Shown: positions 1 to 11,800 of the stretch, piece after piece | How the letters are laid out: the number at the start of each line of letters is the position of its first letter | Numbering within the stretch: the first letter of the stretch is position 1 | Source: Coptis chinensis | Lineage: Eukaryota > Streptophyta > Magnoliopsida > Ranunculales > Ranunculaceae | Reading direction: 5' to 3' | DNA length: 64,000 nt | NCBI GenBank assembly: GCA_015680905.1 | Contig: CM027378.1 | Span: 81,497,501 to 81,561,500, forward strand | The notes under the pieces: generated by a model | Told to the model about the DNA's origin: nothing | The model's database searches: none | The model's input: the letters and a program-made list of their open reading frames with translations, nothing else | Translations under genes and position numbers: made by a program

Positions 1-2260
1 AAAGATAGAAATAAAATAAAAACTCCAAAAAAAAAAAAAATAGAATAAAAGGGAGTCAAAAGCCAAAGAAAAGAAAAAGAAAAATATGGCTAAGGATGGA
101 AACAAAGTGTAGAAGCAAAAGTAAATAACAAGGTTTTCTCTAGTTACATAATATGAAGACTCTATTATCTCAGACTTGTTCTCTAGAATATCCATTTCCT
201 TCCTTCTTAAACCATCTCCTAATCCCCGCAACACCTAATAAAGACCTCTAGCTCAATTAGGAATAGGTTAGTGTGATAGTAAGTGGCGATGTGTTTGATC
301 GACCCCCGCTCCTTGTTGTCATTGAGATTGTAAGGTAAAGTGTGCCCACTGCACAATCGGAGTAGCTGAAACTTGAGTGGAAAAATCGAGAGGTTTTTGT
401 CTTGACATTTATGTGAGGACCTACTTAAGGACGCTTATTCCGAAGTTCTCGAAACAAACACGCTAAACATTTCATAGTATTACTCATTGTTATATGTTTA
501 TTGTAGATGATTGATTATTATACATATATTAACTTAGGTTTTTTTTTTATTATTCTTATGTAATTGCTATAGAGATGTATAGATAGTTGAGCATGAAGGG
601 GAAAACAATAGTTTTATTTCTTAGTCGTTGTAGTATAGATGAAGTTTGTGAGTACCTTCATCGGAAAACTCTCACGAGGCTATAACTTCGTCCCACTAGG
701 GAATTCCTAGTGGTTTAAGGCCTTGTTGCATATGGTCAATGCAATCGCTTTTCAGCTTAAACGAGATTAGGTAGAACTCCATTTTGGTCACTTATTCTAA
801 TTTCTCATAGTTGCTTGAGGACAAGCAAAATGTTTGTTTAGGGGTGGTTTGATAAGAGCCCAAAACTGTAGTTTTAACCCTTTAATAATCATACTTGTTA
901 GACCAATTATGTGAATAATAAGTAAGAGTTAATACTGATTACGTGTTTTTATGCATTTCAGGCTTCAAAGTCCATTATCTTGTAAATGTGCCACTTTAGC
1001 GAGATAAAGGAGCAAAGTCGTGAGAACTTCCGAATGCCATATCTTTGGACTCAGACCTCGGATTGAGGCCTACCTTATGTCAAAACGACCGGCTCGGAAA
1101 GAGCTTTCCAATGGTCCAAGCCTTGACCCAATCAGAGGAGCAGAAGTGGACGAAAAGTCTGTGGAAGCCAACTGCAGCTGAAGAGGCCTTTTAGATCGAA
1201 AGAATTGGGTTTTGGGCTGATTCTCCGCCCAACCCATGGCTCCAAGCCTGCACGAATTTTGGATCTGGATGTATAAAAACAAAAAGCTTAGCTCTTTGTT
1301 AATGGTAGCTAGTTAGACCTAAATTAAGATATAGAATTCTAGATCTAGTTTTATTAATTAAATTAAGTTTTAGTTCCATTTAAATTCTTGTTTTAGATTA
1401 AATCTCTGAATCATTGTTCTTGATTGATTAGATAAATAAAGTAGTATTTTTATCAAGTTCGAATTTGTCATTTCCATTTTAGATCTAAATTCAATTCTTG
1501 TCATTGTTTTATTCCACCATTAAATTAGATTCATTATTGCTAAATTAAGTAATTCTCAATTTCTCACATTATGTTTAGTTTAGATTCAATGGTAAATGTT
1601 AGATTGATGACTCAAGGCTAAACCTCCATTAGAGGGGTTGATGAAGCCTTGATGAAAACTTAGTTGTTTAGTATAGAAACGTTGTAGAATCTATTCCACT
1701 ATAGAAGGTCGTGTTTAAGCCATGAGAATGGGTGGGCGACCTCACATGCTAGTTAGTACTTGGTAGAAATGCCATGAAAACTAGGGATTAGACTCGGAAT
1801 TCTTGCCGTGAAACCGTAAGAATCGAGATACCACAATCTGTACTAGGTCATTAAGTTAGATTCGAGGTGGATTCGATTCCCCTCTAATTCCTTTATCTAG
1901 AGTCAAACAATAGTATTTCCATAGCATTTGTAGTTAATTTCTAGTAATCATCTTAATTAAGTATCGTAGTATAATATTTAAGTAAAAGCTCTCATTGACT
2001 TAAGAGCGACTAGTTAGACTTAGAAAACAATCCGTGCTAGAGAACTAGGAGTGGAGCGAACTTCGTCCCATTTAGTGCAATTCGCATTGAGAGTAGAAGC
2101 TTTGATAATAGACACGTAAAAGGATAAGTTTAGTTTACTTACGTTTGGATTCATCGTTCATTTCGTAGGTAAACTACTCATTTTACATTTATCAATTGTG
2201 GTACTGTTAGTTTTGAATTTTTAGGGTTGCAGGTCATAGCTCGAATATATTATATCTGAC
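1..2260 (+). mobile_element. 3' end of an LTR retroelement (internal 3' region plus probable 3' LTR)
   Basis: No coding sequence is visible. A purine-rich tract (about 836-848, 'tttaggggtgg') follows the phrase 'gcttgaggacaagcaa', and the sequence then begins TGATAAGAGCCC near 850. That arrangement is common just before the 3' LTR of plant Ty3/gypsy elements with long non-coding 3' regions. From 850 to about 2250 the sequence has LTR-like non-coding character, and the matching 5' LTR would lie outside the window. The right boundary and target duplication could not be fixed, so the end coordinate is approximate. Family assignment is inference from the boundary motif only. Confidence 0.42.
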
Positions 2261-2525
2261 AAGGACTTTGGACAATTTCTAACTTGAATAGTAAGTTCAT
2301 GCATTGAACATTGTAGTTCATTTTTTGTTGAATATTTGTTTGGTAAAGCAGCCCTGTAGTAATATTAGTTACCAAAGAACGTGAAAGCATGGTGAAACTT
2401 TAGGAATATTATTATTGATGGTCAATTCATATGTTTTTCATTTGTAAATTTCCAACATAGTTATTCGCAAAATGTATTGTTTATTATTTTTATGTCTTTT
2501 TTTCGTGGGATTTCTTCGACACTCC

Positions 2526-2665
2526 TATTTTTTGACACTATAGGGGAATTTCTTACTCTTAGACACTCCTATTTTCATCGAGTTGCCTACATATCAATTT
2601 TTATTTTCGACTCTATAGGGGAATTTCCTATTCTTGGACACTCCTATTTTCATCGAGCTGCCACT
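2526..2665. repeat. 75-bp direct tandem repeat, two copies
   Basis: Two adjacent copies share the words 'cactcctatttt', 'tataggggaattt' and 'tttcatcgag', offset by 75 bp. The open frame over this stretch (2477-2692) is a by-product of the repeat and shows no recognisable protein. Confidence 0.7.
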
Positions 2666-2843
2666 TATAAATTTGTTTTCCCATCACAATAAATAGTAAA
2701 TGCATGTGGAATTTTAAATCACATTATCTATTATGTTTCTTTATGGAATCCGTACTTAACAAAACAAGACTGCTTTTTATACCCAACGGCTGGGATTCAA
2801 TATGAATGGGTATAAATTGAGGGTCGAGGCGAGTGCCACAATT

Positions 2844-2950
2844 ACATCCCGTGAGTTAGCAATTAATTAGATTATTAATTGTGAAATTAACCAAAATGAC
2901 ATCTCGTGAGTTAGATTAGCAATTAATTATATTATTAATTGTGAAATTAA
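2844..2950. repeat. 55-bp imperfect direct duplication
   Basis: The block beginning 'acatcccgtgagttag' at 2844 recurs as 'acatctcgtgagttag' at 2899. Both copies run into 'caattaatta' and 'ttaattgtgaaattaa'. A third weaker trace of the same AT-rich words is seen near 3020-3050. Confidence 0.6.
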
Positions 2951-3794
2951 ACAAAAAAAACCCTTCGTTTATCTAAACTTCCGTCTCCCTCCCAATTCTC
3001 CACTGTCACCACGTTGGATTAGGAATTAATTAAAAGTTTTAATTGTGAAAACCCTTGGTTCTCACTTTTGCCATTATGACAGTTACTTCTCCCCAGCAGT
3101 GGAAACATATAATGTAATTCGCATTTATGATTAATCCATCGGTATTTTTCTCTTTTTCTTTGACAAATTTGTTCCATTATCCCATCAGTCTTCTTCTTTT
3201 CTCTTTGAGAAATCTGTTCCATTAAGTGGTTGTGGTTCCTGTTCAATTATATCTTTCACCCATTCAAGTTGCACTGTGTATTGATGGGAAAGAAGCGAAT
3301 TAATTGGGAGTCTTAATTGTAGAAACAGAGCAGTAAAAACCTTTCCATCTCTCCCCACTTTCATTCATCAACAAATGCTTTCTCTATGAACCGTACGACC
3401 GACTCTAACACTACTATGAAAATATGTAGTTTATTATTAAGCTTTAGTTATTAATATTATCCCTTCAATTCGATGACTGACGCATGCAATGTTTTGGTAG
3501 ATGTAGTGGCCTTTTTCTGGGGAATAAGTAACGTTAACGCGAGATGCTTCTACAAGCCAATGATGTGCAAGAAGGCTCAGTGTCAACTGAGATTCTGATG
3601 GGCAAGAATGCATAATTGTTTACGTTCAGCAACAGGTGGGCTTTACCCCAGACAATCTATTTTGATGGTGAAAAGTGTCAAAGGCCTTCTCCAGATAGCA
3701 TCCCAATGTTACCAAACAATTGTTGTAATTGGCAGCCTAGTAGCTACCTCTTCCATCTTCTCAATGCATTCGATCTACTTATTTTTAAACTGTG

Positions 3795-4292
3795 CAGTTT
3801 AAGCGCTAATCGGGAGCAAGTCGCTCCAAGAGCTTATAACGATTAATCGGAATTAATCGTCTTAGTTAACCTATAATACATATATCATATATAAGTGATA
3901 TAACAACCTAAAACAAAATAAAGTCAAAAAACTACAAGCCTGAGTGGTGGAGTGCTAGCTGGCCTAAGAGTTTACTTTGGTGGTTTTTCACTTTTTACGG
4001 TTTTGATTATTTTTCCTCAGTGAACTGAAACGTTTTCAATATATAGATTCATGGGCTTTTCTTTTTTGGGCTTTTTTGTGGACTTAATTTATAAAAAAAA
4101 AAAAAAACTGTAAACCTATTAATTGATGCTTTTTTTATACCGATTTTTGGATTAATCGCCGATTAAGCGAAAGAAATCGCCTGTTTTATAGCACCCGTTC
4201 AGACTTCTAAATTTTTTCTTGATCAGATCGGTTGAGGGGCGCATAGCGCTTATGTGCCGATTAAGCGGCGATTAATAGGCGATTAAACTGCC
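3795..4292. mobile_element. possible small inverted-repeat element
   Basis: The left end 'cagtttaagcgctaatcgg' is partly complementary to the right end, which reads 'cgattaataggcgattaaactg'. Both ends and the interior are rich in 'cgattaa/ttaatcg' words. No clean target duplication was found, so this is a weak call. Confidence 0.3.
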
Positions 4293-6109
4293 CAACTTTT
4301 AAATAAATAGTTGATTGGTATTGTTGAATTAAACTGCAATTTCTTCCTCTCTCATGTTTCTGTTTTCTCAATTTCTTTGGCTTTTTATTATGTAGAAGCA
4401 CTTATCAAAAGGAACTATGGAAGATCTCCTTTCAGATACACACCGTGGCTTCCTGGTATTGTACTACAGAAACCCCAACCATGACTTCCTGGCAGAACGT
4501 ATTCAGTGTTCTTGCTGGTAAGCATCTAATAGAGTGCACAATGACTCAGTAAGATCAAATATCATTTGAATAAAAATTCTCTTCTCCTTTTTGCAACTCT
4601 GAAAATATGTTTGTTTGTTTTAAAAGTAATCCTTGATCTCTTAGTGGGCATTATTGTTGCTGTTTGTGTTCTTGCCAAATGGGAAGAAGGTAAACTTGAT
4701 AATCGTATCTCTAAAACTTCCCTTGGAAAGAGGTATTGAATCCCAAACTCTTTTGTTGTTTAGCAATCAGTTGTAGATTATCTATTTACATTCTTGCGTT
4801 GAACCTTAATGGTTAGTCACTATTTGCATTGTATGTTTGCGAATTAGTAAGAATTCTGAGTGGGGTGAGTCATCGTTGGTAGTTTATGTTTTTTTCAGTG
4901 TTTTATTATTTTACATATTTTTTACTAGGAATTGATTGGGCACAAGTTTCTTCTTTTTATTGACACATAATTAATGTTAATATTTTTATTAAATGAAATT
5001 AACTAAAACATTTGTACAATATCGATAGTGGTGTGTCGTCTGCAATAGGGAGGATTATGTTCTAATAATCATATGGTAGAGTCAAAACTGTTGTGTTCAG
5101 AGCTATGACTGCTCAAGTGATATATTATGCATTTTGTTCATGCCACTGGCTTAGTACTTGAAATATAGGCAACTTAACACAGTGACAAACATGGATAGGA
5201 TAGTTTCCAGCATATCATTGTCAACTGTGGCTCCCTTTTTGAATAAATAGTACTATGGTTTCATCTTCATAGTGCGTGAGGGCGTCTATCTACTGTCGTT
5301 GAGTCTTAATCCCGTGAATTCCCTTTTGACAACCTTTTCCAAGAATACATAAATTTACGAGGCATAACTTGCTATATGTTCAAAAGACAACTAAGGATTA
5401 TTGTCCAATATGTATGCGATCTATTGGTTTTCTACCATGTCTAATATCAGCTATCAAGAGGGCTTAAGGCAGCAAGAACAATGGAGAAGTTAATGGTGAC
5501 TTCAATAAGCAGATAAGCCAAGGTATCAACAAATGCAACCATAATGTTTGCCTCTAGAAAAATTTACAAGTCTTCCTCACACTGTAGAAACTCGAGAGAA
5601 AGACCTAATTGGATTTTGAGATGGAAAAACCTCATTGGAACGTACTTTAGTTGGTTGTGACCAACACCATGGCGATGAAAGTCAATTAAACGTATGAATA
5701 TGTAATGACAGTTAGATCATTTGACATGGAAAATATATAATGAATTATGGGAAATGAGTTGGAATGTTGTTTCTACCTTCAATAAATACATATGTCCTTT
5801 TGATGTTAGTAAAAATTATAGCTTACCCAACAACAAAAAAATATATATTCAATTACTTTTTTTGTTGAAGTCTGAAGTCTGATTGTGATTCTTAGGATCT
5901 GGCCAGATCTCTTACTTAGAATAATTCATCTTACTTAGCTTTATCGTTTATAGGAAACACTTGGGAAACATTCCAAGCTGGATCTTCAAATAATGTTAGT
6001 AGACCATGCAGTAAATAAAAAACGACAAGGATCACAAAACTAAATTGTATGAATTAACTTTGCCTATATACTCTATCTTAAGATGTTGGATTCCAAATTG
6101 GGTTAACTA

Positions 6110-6262
6110 GTATTACAACACCCCCACCCAGATGAGCCAATTAGGATTTCCCCCTTACTAGATGGGGAAATTAGGGTCTCCCCCCTAAGTACACACAAAA
6201 AAAAAAGACAACTTGGGTTGACCGAGTTTTTTTTTTTGTATCTTGGGGGGGTGTAATATTTT
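6110..6262. mobile_element. short MITE-like element with C-rich/G-rich inverted ends
   Basis: The left end 'tattacaacacccccaccc' is the near inverse complement of the right end 'gggggggtgtaatatt'. The interior is about 120 bp with poly-A and poly-T runs. The host duplication is not clear. Confidence 0.42.
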
Positions 6263-7067
6263 TAACAACATGGAATGACAGAGTCATAACTCTTCTTCCT
6301 TTGAATTTCTACTATCATGCCAACTTTGTTACCATTCTTTAATAGCTTAATAGCTTTGGTATTGGAAATTTTATATTACATTCACCGAGCCATGAGTTAT
6401 GCCTACTTCGTTCTAAATTTCTAAATATTACCATTGATATAGATAATTTTAGCTACAATTATGTGATTTAGCATAGCCTAAGCAAGTTAGTGTGGATGCT
6501 TACTCTATTCAGTTTGGGCATGGTAAGAAGAATAATAGAAAGAAAAGTGTCAAAGGTTTTGTTGGTTATATTATAGAATGATTTAGTTTGTGTTGGATTT
6601 TAGCAATAAGAAATGTTTTATTTGGAGTATACAATTAGGCAAGCACTAACAGCTTCAACAATGCACAAATTTGAGTCTCTATATGATGCAGCTAAGAAAA
6701 TTTTGCTTGGCCTTTTTGGAAGTAGAAATTTCATTGTTGGCTTATATTTCATTATCACTATGCAGTATGGTTCCTTGAGCTAATAGACATCATGATGTCT
6801 TGGTTGTTGGTGCCAAAGAAAAAACAAGTTTACACAATGTTACAAGTTTACACAATATTAGTATTTCATGACTATAAACGAAGAAGTGATTTGCTATGGG
6901 TTTGATATTTGTCATTTGGTTGAACCACTTTGTGATATCAATTATTTGGAAACTGAGATTTTAACAAATCAAGCTTCAATAGATGGTATAGATCAAACAT
7001 AGTTTTGCACAATATCTAACTTGAAAAGTAAGTTCATGTGTTCAATGCGTTAGTCTACTTTTGTTAA

Positions 7068-10000
7068 AATGTTTTTTTTTTTTTATTTTTTTGAAAAAAC
7101 TTGGGGCTCAGTCCCCAAACTTTTTATATATCAGGATCTCAAGTACATAATACCTTCTTTATCCCTCATGGTCAATACATGCATTTTTCGATCCATAAGG
7201 GGAATAAAGAGCAAAAAATCATTACACACTTCTCTCTTCGATTTCGCTAGGTAATCAGCTACTTGGTTACTCTCCCGGAAGATATGGACAAATGACAAGT
7301 GATCAAACTCCATACTCACAGCTTGGATATGTGCTACCAAATTCCTACAGTACCACGGTGGTTTTCCTTTTTTAGTTAAGATCTGGACCCCCCTGCATGG
7401 AATCCGATTGCACTTGAAGCCGTTTGATTCTCAGCTGTATCACGCCTTCCAGCCCTTTAAGGACCGTGAGAAGCTCCTGAAAGATAACCGATAATCTCTT
7501 AGAACTGCCACTGTACGCCATTATCACTTCCCCATAGCTGTCCCGCAAGACTCCTCCATAGCCTGCCACCCCCTCTTGCACCGACCCATCGTTGTTCAGG
7601 ACCATCAGATCCACCTCCGGCTTTTCCCATTTCACCCACTTTTCCTCCTTGTGTATAACTTTTACCCCGATTCCCAACTTTGCCAATAACACTTTAGTTC
7701 CCACTTCTTCCTGGACAGATTCCAGCGTTTTTCCCATGTAGATCTTCATACTATTAAGGACCTTTTGGCTTACCTCATCACCGCTTTTAAACGATTTTTC
7801 TTCAACCTCGGTTTAAAACGACCCATATAGCCTCGCTTTGCTGCATGTAAAGGCTCTAATCACTTCGACACCATGGTATTCGGCTTCCGCTTAATCGCAT
7901 TAAGTAGTACCATTCATCATGGGATGCTCTCACAGTGGCTGGTAGTCTCATCGCCTTCTTGAACTCTTCCCAGACTAACTTAGAGTAGGAACAATCGAAA
8001 AACAGATGGGCCGAACTTTCCTCATGGTTTCCACACAAACAACACTTTGTAGAACTGATAATCTTCTTCGCCACCAGTCGATTCTGTGTTAGAAGGGCTC
8101 CGGAGAACAATTGCCAAACTGTGAATGAGTGCTTTGGGACTGAGTACTTCCCCCATACTATCTTGAACCATTTGACTTTACTCCTCACATTCTTTAGGAT
8201 GAGAGTATCTTTGATGTAGAAAATCTCCCCGAGCTGTTAGGTGTCCATGTAACCTGGTCTTCTGTGATGTAGGCGTTAATCTCCGTGTTCATAATCCTTT
8301 CCTTTACCTCACACTCCTGAAGATCAGTGATTACCCTTGACCAGCCCCCATCAGCTATCACTTCTGACACCTTGGCATCTTCTGGGACTACATTTGCTAG
8401 AAGAGCTCTGGCTTGACTGTTGAGAATAAGAGGGCCTGAACACCATGGGTCATGCCAGAAGCTGGTACCATTTCCATTCGCAATACAGTATCTGATGAAC
8501 TTCCATGATATCTCTCTATGTTTCATTATGCCCCTCCACACCCATGAACAATCCCTCGGAGTTTTCATGGTCCAAAAATGTTTTTGCTTGATGTGATGTT
8601 GCCATGCCCATTTGACCCATAGACTCTCTGATCTCTGTGCAAGTTTAAAAACCAGTCCACAATATGTTGGTTTATTCCAAACTCTAAGGTCGACAAGGCC
8701 TATCCCTCCGTGTTCTTTATCTAGTCTGAGAGTCGCACTACTTGCATGGTGCATCTTCTTTTCCATGCTTGGCCTAGCCCATATAAACCTGTTACATAAT
8801 TTTGCCACCTTGTCTATCACATTCTTAGGAAGGACGAAAATTTGAGCCCAGTAGGTTTGAAAAGAAGATAAGACTGATTTCACCAATTGCACTCTCCCGG
8901 CTCTGTTGAGGTCCTTATTCTTCCAGTTAGATATTCTAGCTGAAATCTTCTCTATTAGTGGCAAACATTCTCTTATGCCAAGTCTCGTTGCAGTGAGAGG
9001 GAGACCTAAGTAAGTGATAGGTGGAGCGACCACTGAGATATTCAGAACTGCTGCCAACTCTAACCCTTCTGCTTCGTTCATACTACCTGTGAGAAGAGTT
9101 GTCGTATCATTGCTGAAATGAAGCCCTGTTGCATCAGAGAAAATGTTCAAAGTATCCCGTATGGCCTTCATAGATTCCAAATTGCCTTTACAGAAGAGTA
9201 GCACATCATCCGCAAAACAGAGGTGTGATATCTCTAACTTCCTGCACTTCGAATGAGCACTAATTCTGTTCATCTGTAAATCTTGATGGAGGAGTGCACT
9301 CAAGATTTCCATGACAAGAACAAACAAATACGGAGAAACTTGATCACCCTACCGCAATCCTCTTTTTCCTTCAAAGTAACCTTCCGGCTTCCCATTCACC
9401 ATAACTGAATATGTAGGAGTTTCATAACACATTTTTACCCACTCTATGAACAAATTTGGAAACTTGAATCGGCACAATATGGCTTCAAGAGCTTGCCAAG
9501 AAACAGAGTCGTACGCCTTTTTTATATCTAGCTTGATTGCACATCGCTTCTGGCCATGCTTTCTCGAATACCCTCTTAAGAGCTCATGAGCTAAGAGAAG
9601 ATTATCTTGTATAGACCTCCCCGGTATGAAGGCTGATTGGGAGCTAGAGATTAGCCCAGAAATGCAAGTCTTCATCCTGTTGGTAATAACTTTCGCCACA
9701 CATTTATATATGATGTTGCAACAAGCTATGGGTCGAAATGAGCCAACTGAAGATGCATTTTTCATCTTTGGAATGAGGCAAAGAAAGGTGGCATTTATAC
9801 CTCCGAGTATTTTCCTGTACATGAATATATACTGGATAGCTCTGGTAAACTCTGCTCCAATAACATCCCAGCTTTCTTTGAAAAAACAGGCATTATAGCC
9901 GTCTGGGCCTGGTGATTTATTGTCCTCCATATCGAACAAAGCCTCCTTGATCTCTACTGGTGAAATAGGGGAGCATAGAGAGGTGCCTGTATTCTGGTCG

Positions 10001-10670
10001 ATCTCCTTTACTTTGAGATTGTTTAGAAACCCAGCGTCACAATAAGCTTCAGAGGGCACTCCCAACAGCTCCGAATAAAACTGGAGAAAGGCAGCTGCTA
10101 CTTGGTCCTTCCCCTCTCTTTTTGTGCCTTGGGCATCTTCTATAACCCCTACTAAGTTTCGAGATTTTTTCTCCTTTAGAGCATTGAAAAAATAAGCGCT
10201 ACACTTATCGCCGAAGCATAACCAGTCAATATCCGTTTTATGATAAATGTCTGCTTCCTCCATTTTAATCAATCTACATAGCTTAGCACGCATCTCGAAC
10301 TCTTGAACACTAAGGGTACAGTCCAAAGGGTTCCGATGTAACAATTCTTGCACTGACTGGAGCTGCGTTCTTACTTCTTCAACCATCCTCTGAATATCAT
10401 TGCTCAAAGATCTTGCCCAACCTTTCAATACTTCCTTTAAACTTTTCAGTTTCCTTGTCAACATGTATGGTGGGCTACCATGTTCTGGTATATCCCAACT
10501 CTCCTTTAGCGAAGCCTGGAAGTCTTTATGAAGCAACCAAACATTACAAAACCTGAACGGGGGATGACTTCTTTCAGAACTCAGGAACGACATAACCAGG
10601 GGGCAGTGGTCGGATAGTCCTTGGCTTAAAATGTTAGTTTGGTCAAGACTCCACTTCATTATCAATTACC
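7068..10670 (-). mobile_element. 5'-truncated LINE (L1-type non-LTR retrotransposon)
   Basis: A poly-T run at 7068-7085 is the 3' poly(A) tail of an element read on the minus strand. Upstream of it, in minus-strand order, come the last part of an endonuclease domain, a reverse transcriptase, a zf-RVT region and an RNase H domain. The 5' side stops inside the endonuclease near 10670, the usual outcome of incomplete target-primed reverse transcription. I could not identify the target duplication. Frame breaks show it is dead. Confidence 0.9.
7131..10665 (-). pseudogene. LINE ORF2 pseudogene: endonuclease end, reverse transcriptase, zf-RVT, RNase H
   Basis: Read from 10665 downward, the piece opens with an endonuclease end (GLSDHCPLV) and continues through reverse transcriptase blocks (SFRPIACCNIIYKC, SAFIPGRSIQDN, CAIKLDIKKAYDSV). 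A single stop at 9346-9348 interrupts GLR-GDQVSPYLF, most simply CAG to TAG. The catalytic FADD box lies near 9206-9217. A one-base frameshift near 8190 precedes the zf-RVT region (CCLCGNHEESSAHLFFDC, about 8000-8050). The RNase H domain runs from about 7610 to 7150, with NDGSVQEGVAGYGGVLRD and, after another frame break near 7360, HIFRESNQVADYLAKS. The enzyme would have copied its own RNA at a nicked target. The many breaks mean no active protein. Family assignment is confident. Confidence 0.92.
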
Positions 10671-10714
10671 ATAGAAAGTTATGACATGTTGAGTCTTCAG
10701 GGATACATTAAGAG

Positions 10715-10880
10715 CAAGTCCAATGGAGAGCTGTTAAAAGGTGCCACATAGGACTTTTAGCATGCCCAACCATATTTGATAGCCTAAAATAAAAAAAAAA
10801 AAAAAAAAAAACCATTCTAATCACACTTTTTAACAGCTGTTAAGTTCGGGAAACGGACGGCAGAAACTCTGCCGTCTGTC
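10715..10880. mobile_element. MITE-like fragment with PIF/Harbinger-style end
   Basis: The phrase 'gagcaagtccaatgg' at about 10713 resembles the ends of many plant Harbinger MITEs. 'agctgttaaaaggtg' (about 10728) is mirrored by 'cactttttaacagct' (about 10826), forming an inverted pair around a poly-A tract. The opposite terminal repeat was not found, so the fragment may be one-sided. Confidence 0.4.
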
Positions 10881-11031
10881 TGTTAAATTAATTAAAATGG
10901 GAGAATTGATAATTGATCCATTGTGATAATTGATAAACTATTATTGTAAATGCAAGATTGAATGTATTACATACAAAGAAGAATAACGTTAACACAATAT
11001 CGGTCGAAATGATGCCTCTTTATGAAATCCG

Positions 11032-11056
11032 TGTCGAAGGCACGGGCATTAACTAG
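11032..11056 (+). mobile_element. candidate Helitron 3' terminus
   Basis: A short hairpin (CCGTG, loop TCGAAGG, CACGG) is followed 7 bp later by CTAG and then T. Helitrons end with a GC-rich hairpin a few bases before CTRR and insert 5' of a T. The matching 5' end was not found, so only the terminus is claimed. Confidence 0.5.
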
Positions 11057-11528
11057 TATATATACAGTATTGCATATCCGGACTTCCCGTATGAAACAAA
11101 ATTCGGACTAAAGTATTCACGTGACCAATCTTTTCTTTATTCTCTCTCTCTAGCTCTCTCTCCCCACACACTCTCTCTCTCCACTTTTACTCTCACTTGT
11201 TCTAACACCCTCTCTCCTCTCTCCACTATAATAATCTCTCTCCAATTTTTGCTCCCAACACACTCACTTTCTCTCACCTAAATGTCTCCCTTTTTTTATC
11301 AATCTGTGCATCCCAATCTCTGTATTTTTTGAAACCCAATTAATGCAAGTGAATCCAAATCCATGCAGTCAATGAAACATATACTTGAAGAAAAGCAAGA
11401 AATGTTTGTAATGGCTCTCTTTTGGAGAAGAGAAGAGCAAGAAATCTTTCAGAGGTTGTGACCATTGTAAAATTTCAGGTTAATCTTTGTTGAAGGATCA
11501 AGAATATTTACTAGATGACCATAATATT
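11057..11528. other. non-coding stretch with pyrimidine-rich tract
   Basis: There is no gene here. 11135-11245 is a long CT-rich tract ('ctctctctc' runs), of the kind found in plant 5' leaders. It stands just upstream of the LSM7-like piece and may be that gene's captured leader. Confidence 0.4.
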
Positions 11529-11800
11529 ATGTCAGGCCGGAAAGAAACAGTTCTAGATTTGGCGAAGTTTGTTGACAAGGGTGTACAAGTCAAGCTTACT
11601 GGTCAAAGACAAGTCACATGGACGCTCAAAGGATATGATCATTTATTGAACCTTGTGTTCGATGAAGCAATCAAATCCACGAAAGATCAATAGTATCTAT
11701 ACTTAACGTCTTGGCCTAATAGTTTGTACGGGGACTATAACGATGCTTGTATCCCCAACTGATGGTACTGATGAGATTGCCAATCCCTTTATCTAGCTAG
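11529..11800 (+). pseudogene. LSM7: LSM7-like (Sm-like protein) fragment, broken
   Basis: The ATG at 11529 opens MSGRKETVLDLAKFVDKGVQ, the start of U6 snRNA-associated Sm-like protein LSM7. It continues through KLTGQRQVT and LKGYDHLLNLV, then meets a stop at about 11691 after STKDQ. About 30 bp later, from 11722, the C-terminal part resumes in another frame (RLGLIVC, then MLVSPTDGTDEIANPF). A segment around 'DPDDPLKT' is missing and the reading frame is broken, so this is a partial copy. LSM7 belongs to the heptameric LSM rings of mRNA decay and splicing. Lying between two Helitron-like 3' ends, it is probably a captured fragment; that is inference. Confidence 0.85.

Larger units (their letters stand above)
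2270..7067. other. AT-rich stretch without a recognisable gene
   Basis: Apart from the small repeats listed separately I see no convincing gene. Short exon-like pieces occur (for example 3541-3845 and 4410-4505) but none could be assigned to a family. The sequence at about 2268-2310 ('aacttgaatagtaagttcatg') is echoed at about 7000-7040 ('aacttgaaaagtaagttcatg'), so the block may be bounded by an old direct repeat. Confidence 0.4.

Noticed and set aside
11529..11800. A working LSM7 gene
   Set aside because: An internal stop, a missing segment and a frame change exclude a full Sm fold.
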